DNA from: a bacterium
Lineage (GTDB): Bacteria; Cyanobacteriota; Vampirovibrionia; Obscuribacterales; Obscuribacteraceae
Direction of reading: 5' to 3'
Assembly (NCBI GenBank): GCA_030431355.1
Contig: JAUIJG010000146.1
Span: forward strand, 1 to 12,081
Length of the DNA stretch: 12,081 nt
The notes below the pieces were generated by a model that had not been told where the DNA came from, did no database searches, and was given only the letters and a program-made list of their open reading frames with translations. Both the position numbers and the translations under genes were made by a program. This document shows positions 8,204-12,081 of this stretch, piece by piece; the stretch's first letter is position 1, and each line of letters opens with the position of its first letter.

Positions 8204-10375
8204 TCATGGAAGCAGCGGCTGCAAAGGTTTAAATTCACCAATCTGCTTGAAGTGCCGGTCGATCTTCTTAAGGATGCCATGCCTCAGATCTCGTTTTTTC
8301 TTATCCTCGTCATTGACCATTACCCCTTCGAAAAAGGCATCTATTTTTTCAGTCAGGGGTTTCATGCTATCCAGCATCTTCTTGTAGTCTTCCAGGGTAG
8401 ACGGATTGGTGAGCTTACTGTCGGCTGCCAGTTTTTGTTCCACCTCTTTGTAGCACTGCCAAAGCAGCCTCTCCTCTTCTTTGCTTATTTGAGATTCATC
8501 TACCTGATCACAAGAATCATCTTTAAGGATGTTCGACACTCTGATTCCGGCACGAACCAAAGCGATTCCACCAGCAGCCGCACCGTCCTCGGCGAGCATC
8601 TCTTCTATCACCCGGCATCGATCATGGGCCGTGGAGATCTCTTTAAGAGGCTCTTTCTTCATCAAAACACAATCGACAACTTCTCTGCCGATTTCAAGGT
8701 CCATCAACTTCCCACGAAGACGCTGAAGAATGAATTCTTCCAGTTCAGCCTTAATTTTTTCCGGCTCAAAACCTTTCTTCCTGTCTTTGAGCTGGGGTTC
8801 AAATTGCAGGAGCAGGAAATCTATCAGGTCGGCTAAGTCCACAGGATAGTCGCTGAGCCCGTCCACAAGAATATCGACCAGCCCCTGGGCGTTGCGGCGC
8901 AGGGCAAAGGGATCGCTTGAACCGGTTGGTCTTTTGCCCAGAGCAAAAAGTCCGGTCAGATGATCAATCTTATCTATGACGCCAGCCCACAGTCCGACAG
9001 GGTCTCCGGGAATGGAATCATCGGTGTGCCGTGGTGCGTAGTGACTGGCGATCGCTCTGGCAACCGACTCATCTTCGCCTTCCTCAGCCGCATACCAGGC
9101 ACCAACATACCCCTGAAGCTCGGGAAGCTCACCCACCAGATTGGTCACCAGGTCCAACTTGGCAAGCTCCACCGCTCTTTTAAGATGTTTTCTCAGAGTC
9201 GGTTTTAGATTTAGGCTGGCGGAAAGATGTTCAGCAAGAGCCACCAGACGATCTCTTTTAGCAAGGTAACTTCCCAGACCATGCTGGTAAGTGAGTTGGT
9301 CCAGTTCACTAACTCTGTCGTCCAGCTTACGCTTCTGATCATCGAAATAGAAAAACTTACCGTCGGCCAATCTCGCCCTGAGCACTCGCTCATTTCCCTG
9401 GCGAATAGAATCCCGGGCCTCTTCAAGATCGTTATTGGCGATGGTGATGAAGTAAGGCAAGAGATTGTTGGTCTTTATTGAATCACCATTTGCAGTGTTC
9501 TCCTTTTGAATAGGAAAGTACCGCTGGTGGTGCACCATTATGGTCTCAAGAAGAGCATCCGGCAGACGCAAATAGTCATCGGCAAAGGTTCCACGTAATG
9601 CATGGGGCCACTCCGTGATATTTACCACCTCATCGAGAAGATCCGTATCCAACCGCCCGGGAACACCACCGGCGTCCTGAGACAACTGCTCCACCTGTTT
9701 CAAAATAATATCTTTGCGTTTCTTCTGATCGACGAGCACCCTGGACTCTTTCAAGCACTCTTCGTAAACAGAAGGTTCATCGAGCTGAATGGCTCCCGGA
9801 GCAAGAATTCGATGTCCGTAAGACTCTCTTCCTGCGCTTATGTTGTTGATCTTAAAATCGACCACCTCTTTGTCCAACAAAGAGACAATCCAGCGAATCG
9901 GCCTGGAGAATTTAAAATCATAGTTGCCCCAGCGCATCAGGCGCTCCCCGGAGACATGATTAATGACATCGGGAACAACCTGGGCAAGAATTTCTGCGGT
10001 GTCTTTACCTTCGATGGTTACATTGGCGACGATGTATTCGGTATCGCCTACTTTTTCTTTTTCCAGCTGTTCAACTTCGATTCCGTTCTTTTTCGCAAAT
10101 CCGATTGCTGGTTTTTTTGCGGTTCCATCGCTTTCAAAACCGACATCGTATCTCGGTCCCCTTACCTTCTTCTCGATTGTCGGTTGCCTATCCGGCAGCC
10201 CTTCAATCAAAACTGTCAGACGCCTGGGGGTGGCAAAGGTCCCAATCTTCTTAAAGGGAAGGGTCTGTTCACCTAAGGCCTCGGTAAACAGATTGGTGAG
10301 CCTCGTCTGAGCTTCAGGAATGTGCGCGGCTGGCAATTCTTCCACGCCAATTTCAAGTAGATAAGTTCCGGACAT
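8204..10375 (-). CDS. glyS: Glycine--tRNA ligase beta subunit
   Basis: A 723-residue GlyS, the tRNA-recognising subunit of the alpha2-beta2 bacterial glycyl-tRNA synthetase; glycine activation is done by GlyQ. Recognisable parts are the N-terminal LLEIGVEELPA (6-16), FATPRRL (47-53), RWIVSLLD (161-168), HHQRYFP (282-288), the segment LVGELPELQG (413-422), DPFALRRNAQG (488-498) and an alpha-helical C-terminal DALR-type anticodon-binding region to about residue 690. Length is near the usual 690. ATG 10375 is preceded by AAAGGA at good distance. glyQ is not adjacent: the usual glyQ-glyS order would put it just to the right, where instead a divergent intergenic region and a + strand gene lie, so glyQ must be elsewhere. 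The gene downstream begins 186 bases after the stop. That gap shows no gene and no convincing terminator. Confidence 0.97.
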   Translation of the reverse strand: MSGTYLLEIGVEELPAAHIPEAQTRLTNLFTEALGEQTLPFKKIGTFATPRRLTVLIEGLPDRQPTIEKKVRGPRYDVGFESDGTAKKPAIGFAKKNGIEVEQLEKEKVGDTEYIVANVTIEGKDTAEILAQVVPDVINHVSGERLMRWGNYDFKFSRPIRWIVSLLDKEVVDFKINNISAGRESYGHRILAPGAIQLDEPSVYEECLKESRVLVDQKKRKDIILKQVEQLSQDAGGVPGRLDTDLLDEVVNITEWPHALRGTFADDYLRLPDALLETIMVHHQRYFPIQKENTANGDSIKTNNLLPYFITIANNDLEEARDSIRQGNERVLRARLADGKFFYFDDQKRKLDDRVSELDQLTYQHGLGSYLAKRDRLVALAEHLSASLNLKPTLRKHLKRAVELAKLDLVTNLVGELPELQGYVGAWYAAEEGEDESVARAIASHYAPRHTDDSIPGDPVGLWAGVIDKIDHLTGLFALGKRPTGSSDPFALRRNAQGLVDILVDGLSDYPVDLADLIDFLLLQFEPQLKDRKKGFEPEKIKAELEEFILQRLRGKLMDLEIGREVVDCVLMKKEPLKEISTAHDRCRVIEEMLAEDGAAAGGIALVRAGIRVSNILKDDSCDQVDESQISKEEERLLWQCYKEVEQKLAADSKLTNPSTLEDYKKMLDSMKPLTEKIDAFFEGVMVNDEDKKKRDLRHGILKKIDRHFKQIGEFKPLQPLLP

Positions 10376-10460
10376 CGTTTTCCTTTATTCCGCTGGATTT
10401 ATGTTCTGAGTTCCAACTTTCGAAACTCCGCAAAGACGTTTCAATATAGCTAACTAAATG

Positions 10461-10489
10461 TTCAGATAAATGAAATAAACAGTTATATT
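10461..10489 (+). promoter_or_regulatory. Candidate sigma-70 type promoter, rightward
   Basis: TTCAGA (10461-10466, four of six to TTGACA) and TATATT (10484-10489, five of six to TATAAT) are 17 bases apart in an AT-rich stretch. It would drive the lipoprotein gene with a leader of about 190 bases. AT-rich DNA gives such matches by chance, so this is tentative. Confidence 0.3.
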
Positions 10490-10494
10490 TTCAA
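10466..10494 (-). promoter_or_regulatory. Candidate promoter for glyS, leftward
   Basis: On the minus strand TTGAAA (10494-10489) is followed after 17 bases by ATTTAT (10471-10466), about 90 bases upstream of the glyS start. The -10 match is modest. It overlaps the rightward candidate, which could make the two directions compete. Tentative. Confidence 0.25.
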
Positions 10495-10503
10495 GGAATT
10501 AAC

Positions 10504-10584
10504 ATGATCGGGAAGGGCGGCTTTCTCACCCTATATGCGGTGCCCGTGCAGAATTGGAGCGGCACCGTTGTCATTAGCACCTGA
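10504..10584 (+). CDS. Possible 26-codon leader ORF
   Basis: ATG at 10504 follows AAGGA (10493-10497) by 6 bases, and the frame runs 26 codons to TGA at 10582-10584. The peptide starts MIGKGGFLTLYAV and contains one tryptophan, with a hydrophobic middle. It lies in the leader of the WG-repeat lipoprotein gene, and an inverted repeat falls in its second half. The Shine-Dalgarno spacing is good, but so short an ORF can be chance and no homologue is known to me. It could be a leader peptide, a small membrane peptide or nothing. Confidence 0.22.
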   Translation: MIGKGGFLTLYAVPVQNWSGTVVIST

Positions 10585-10689
10585 AAAAGGCGCTCAAATC
10601 TGATACAAAGACTAATAAGAGTATCGTTTCATACTTTGCGAACTTACTATCTAAATTAAGACAGGGAACTTACCAGCTCAGGGATGACC

Positions 10690-11349
10690 ATGAAAGCCGT
10701 ATTTCGAATTTTATTGCTCTTACTATTTGCCGGAATAACATTCACCGCGTGCGAGAAGAAAAGCGCTGAGATAGTTGTGCCGGAAGAGAAAGGCCCCAAG
10801 TGGGGATATATCGACCATAGCGGTAAATTTGTTATTAAACCGAAATTCCGGCGGGTTAAGTCCTTCAGTGAGGGTCTGGCAGCAGCGGACCTTCATGCTC
10901 GCTGGGGATTTATTGACAAGGAAGGCAATTTTGCCATTGGTCGTCAGTGGGAAGACGTCAAAGATTTCGCAGCCGGTTATGCCGGTGTTCAATTGAATGG
11001 CAAGTGGGGAATCATCGACAAGAACGGAAATATCGTAGTCAATTATGAGTATGCCGATGTGGGTGAAGCCCACGAAGTCAACCCGGATGCTGAGGACCAC
11101 GCTGTGGTTATGCCTTTCAAAGATAAAGGCGGTCTCTGGGGTTTCAAAGACTTTGGTCCCCATGGTAAAGGTGATATCGAAGCTCAATTCGCCAACGTTA
11201 AATATTTCAATGACGGACTCTGTCCCGTACAGGATGCCAAATCCGGCAAATGGGGTTATATCAATAACAAAGGCGAAGTAGTCATCCCCTACAAATTTGA
11301 TACCGCCACCGTATTCCAGAATCGAGTGGCAGAAAAATTGGAGAAATAA
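10690..11349 (+). CDS. WG-repeat lipoprotein, C-terminus probably altered
   Basis: A 219-residue exported protein made almost wholly of WG repeats, beta-type repeats of about 34 residues with the pattern WGyID-G-vI---F--v--F-eGlA. Their function is generally unknown, probably binding. I choose ATG 10690 over ATG 10684, two codons earlier: the Shine-Dalgarno AGGGA (10680-10684) lies 5 bases before 10690 but runs into 10684. The N-terminus is a short basic-hydrophobic lipoprotein signal ending FTAC, with C21 as probable lipidation site. WG pairs begin at residues 38, 72, 106, 150 and 188. The fifth repeat keeps consensus to VFQN (about base 11322), then ends in RVAEKLEK and a stop where a further GLA-V strand would be expected. 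The next gene starts mid-domain at the same point, so the tail was probably created by a DNA junction. Confidence 0.8.
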   Translation: MKAVFRILLLLLFAGITFTACEKKSAEIVVPEEKGPKWGYIDHSGKFVIKPKFRRVKSFSEGLAAADLHARWGFIDKEGNFAIGRQWEDVKDFAAGYAGVQLNGKWGIIDKNGNIVVNYEYADVGEAHEVNPDAEDHAVVMPFKDKGGLWGFKDFGPHGKGDIEAQFANVKYFNDGLCPVQDAKSGKWGYINNKGEVVIPYKFDTATVFQNRVAEKLEK

Positions 11350-11350
11350 A
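11320..11350. other. Probable junction between two unrelated DNA segments
   Basis: Left of this interval the WG-repeat gene is in frame 1 with about 45-55% GC. Right of it the nitrilase-family frame is already in mid-protein, and GC falls to about 28-40%. The WG consensus stops after VFQN (base 11322), while amidase-like sequence in another frame, reading KIGEIKEETDLIILPEMF, begins near 11334. The exact breakpoint cannot be placed because both sides read through the A-rich stretch. It could be a deletion or recombination scar, or a misassembly. Confidence 0.65.
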
Positions 11351-11381
11351 AGAAGAAACTGATCTTATCATTCTTCCTGAA

Positions 11382-12044
11382 ATGTTCAATTCTGGATTCT
11401 CGATGAACGTTTCAGTTGTTGGAGAAAAAATGAGCGGTCCAACTGTAAATTGGATGGCTCTCATGGCTAAAAAAGTCTCTGCAGTAATTTGTGGAAGTAT
11501 AGTCATTGAATCTGAAGGCAAAATCTATAATCGGTTTATATGGATGCGTCCTGATGGAAGTCATTCACACTATGACAAACGGCATCTATTCCGAATGGCA
11601 GATGAAGACAAGCATTACACTTCAGGGAACACTAATATCACCGTTGAGCTGAAAGGATGGAAAATCAGACCGTTAGTTTGTTATGATTTAAGGTTTCCTG
11701 TGTGGAGTAGAAATAGAAGTACTAATGAAGGAAATGAGTTCGATATTCTCATTTACGTAGCGAATTGGCCCGCGCCTAGGGTGAATGCATGGGACATCTT
11801 ATTGCAAGCCCGAGCTGTTGAGAATCAAGTTTATTGTGTCGGTTTGAACAGAGTTGGTGAGGATGGCAGTGGAAAAAAATATCTTGGACATAGTGCCGTA
11901 ATTGATCCAAAGGGGAATTATCTCCTTAATCCAGTTGAAAGATTAGAAGGAGTTTATCATTCAACTTTGAACTATAAAGAATTGAGTTTATTCAGAGAGA
12001 AATTTCCACAAGGTTTAGACGCGGATGATTTTAAAATTATCTGA
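11382..12044 (+). CDS. Nitrilase-superfamily amidase (YafV/NIT2-like), 5'-truncated
   Basis: A 220-residue carbon-nitrogen hydrolase resembling YafV/NIT2 omega-amidases, which hydrolyse omega-amides of 2-oxo acids such as 2-oxoglutaramate. Visible are NRFIWMRPDG (50-59), the lysine of YDKRHLF (K66), the cysteine nucleophile in LVCYDLRFPVW (C100), VANWP (126-130), the ARAVENQVYCVGLNRVG segment and HSAVIDPKG. The family is about 255 residues long, so roughly 35 are missing. Upstream of ATG 11382 the same frame stays open to 11301 and still reads as family sequence, with LPE immediately before MFNSGFSM. The E (11379-11381) is the catalytic glutamate of the Glu-Lys-Cys triad. No ATG, GTG or TTG lies upstream in that frame, so the start at 11382 would exclude it and the product would be inactive. 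GC and codon use differ sharply from the neighbours, and the sequence style recalls Bacteroidetes amidases. It is probably a remnant or part of a chimeric assembly. Confidence 0.85.
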   Translation: MFNSGFSMNVSVVGEKMSGPTVNWMALMAKKVSAVICGSIVIESEGKIYNRFIWMRPDGSHSHYDKRHLFRMADEDKHYTSGNTNITVELKGWKIRPLVCYDLRFPVWSRNRSTNEGNEFDILIYVANWPAPRVNAWDILLQARAVENQVYCVGLNRVGEDGSGKKYLGHSAVIDPKGNYLLNPVERLEGVYHSTLNYKELSLFREKFPQGLDADDFKII

Positions 12045-12081
12045 GGATATTCAAATTCCCCACTTGCTCTCTAGAAGAATA

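Larger units (their letters stand above)
10376..10689. other. Divergent intergenic region between glyS and the lipoprotein gene
   Basis: About 310 bases without a long gene. The stretch 10441-10500 is AT-rich and holds overlapping candidate promoters for both directions. A 26-codon ORF with a good ribosome site covers 10504-10584. Within it CGGTGCC (10538-10544) and GGCACCG (10561-10567) form a 7-bp inverted repeat with a 16-base loop and no T-run. The stretch 10585-10679 shows nothing I can name. No riboswitch or T-box was recognised by eye. Confidence 0.5.

Noticed and set aside
8215..8225. GCAGC/GCTGC palindrome near the glyS stop
   Set aside because: It lies within the last codons of glyS with a one-base loop, too tight for a hairpin, and no T-run follows.
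9602..10276. 224-codon plus-strand ORF opposite glyS
   Set aside because: It is antisense to the conserved N-terminal part of GlyS, with no motif or start signal of its own.
10684..12044. Lipoprotein and amidase as one fused gene read by frameshifting at the A5 run (11333-11337)
   Set aside because: The run is not a classical slippery heptamer with a stimulating structure, and the fused protein would join an exported repeat protein to a cytoplasmic enzyme. A DNA junction is simpler.

Overview
The window is about 12 kb of bacterial DNA of moderate GC. Hand counts of 60-base blocks give roughly 47-58% over most of it. It carries two gene sets running towards each other plus a lipoprotein gene at the right. 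Taxonomy cannot be fixed by eye. An exported sulfatase with its own maturase, WG-repeat and matrixin-like proteins, and a two-subunit-type glycyl-tRNA synthetase (glyS) suggest an environmental bacterium. The non-photosynthetic Cyanobacteria/Melainabacteria-Obscuribacter type is one guess, held at low confidence.

Layout. Positions 1-193 hold the C-terminal end of a matrixin-like zinc metalloprotease (+). After a 201-base gap come two overlapping + genes: an exported formylglycine-generating enzyme (395-1546) and an exported type I arylsulfatase (1539-3971) with the CSPTR motif that such an enzyme oxidises. These meet, with only two bases between stop codons, a block of four minus-strand genes. 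In transcription order these are glyS (10375-8204), an unassigned exported protein with a degenerate alpha/beta-hydrolase fold (8017-6326), tatA (6273-6055) and uvrB (6049-3974). tatA and uvrB are 5 bases apart and probably co-translated. The other gaps (52 and 186 bases) leave open whether all four share one transcript.

A 308-base divergent intergenic region (10376-10689) holds AT-rich candidate promoters and a possible 26-codon leader ORF. It is followed by a WG-repeat lipoprotein gene (10690-11349). Immediately after comes a nitrilase-superfamily (YafV/NIT2-type) amidase gene that lacks its 5' end (to 12044).

Two systems stand out. The maturase-sulfatase pair is a self-contained sulfatase activation unit in which both partners have signal peptides. 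The right end looks like a junction between two unrelated DNAs: the WG-repeat gene loses its consensus at about 11320-11345, the amidase begins mid-gene at the same place, and GC drops to about 28-40%. This is either a deletion/recombination scar or an assembly chimera, and should be settled before the last ~750 bases are attributed to this genome. I see no rRNA, tRNA, CRISPR array, insertion sequence or phage gene.
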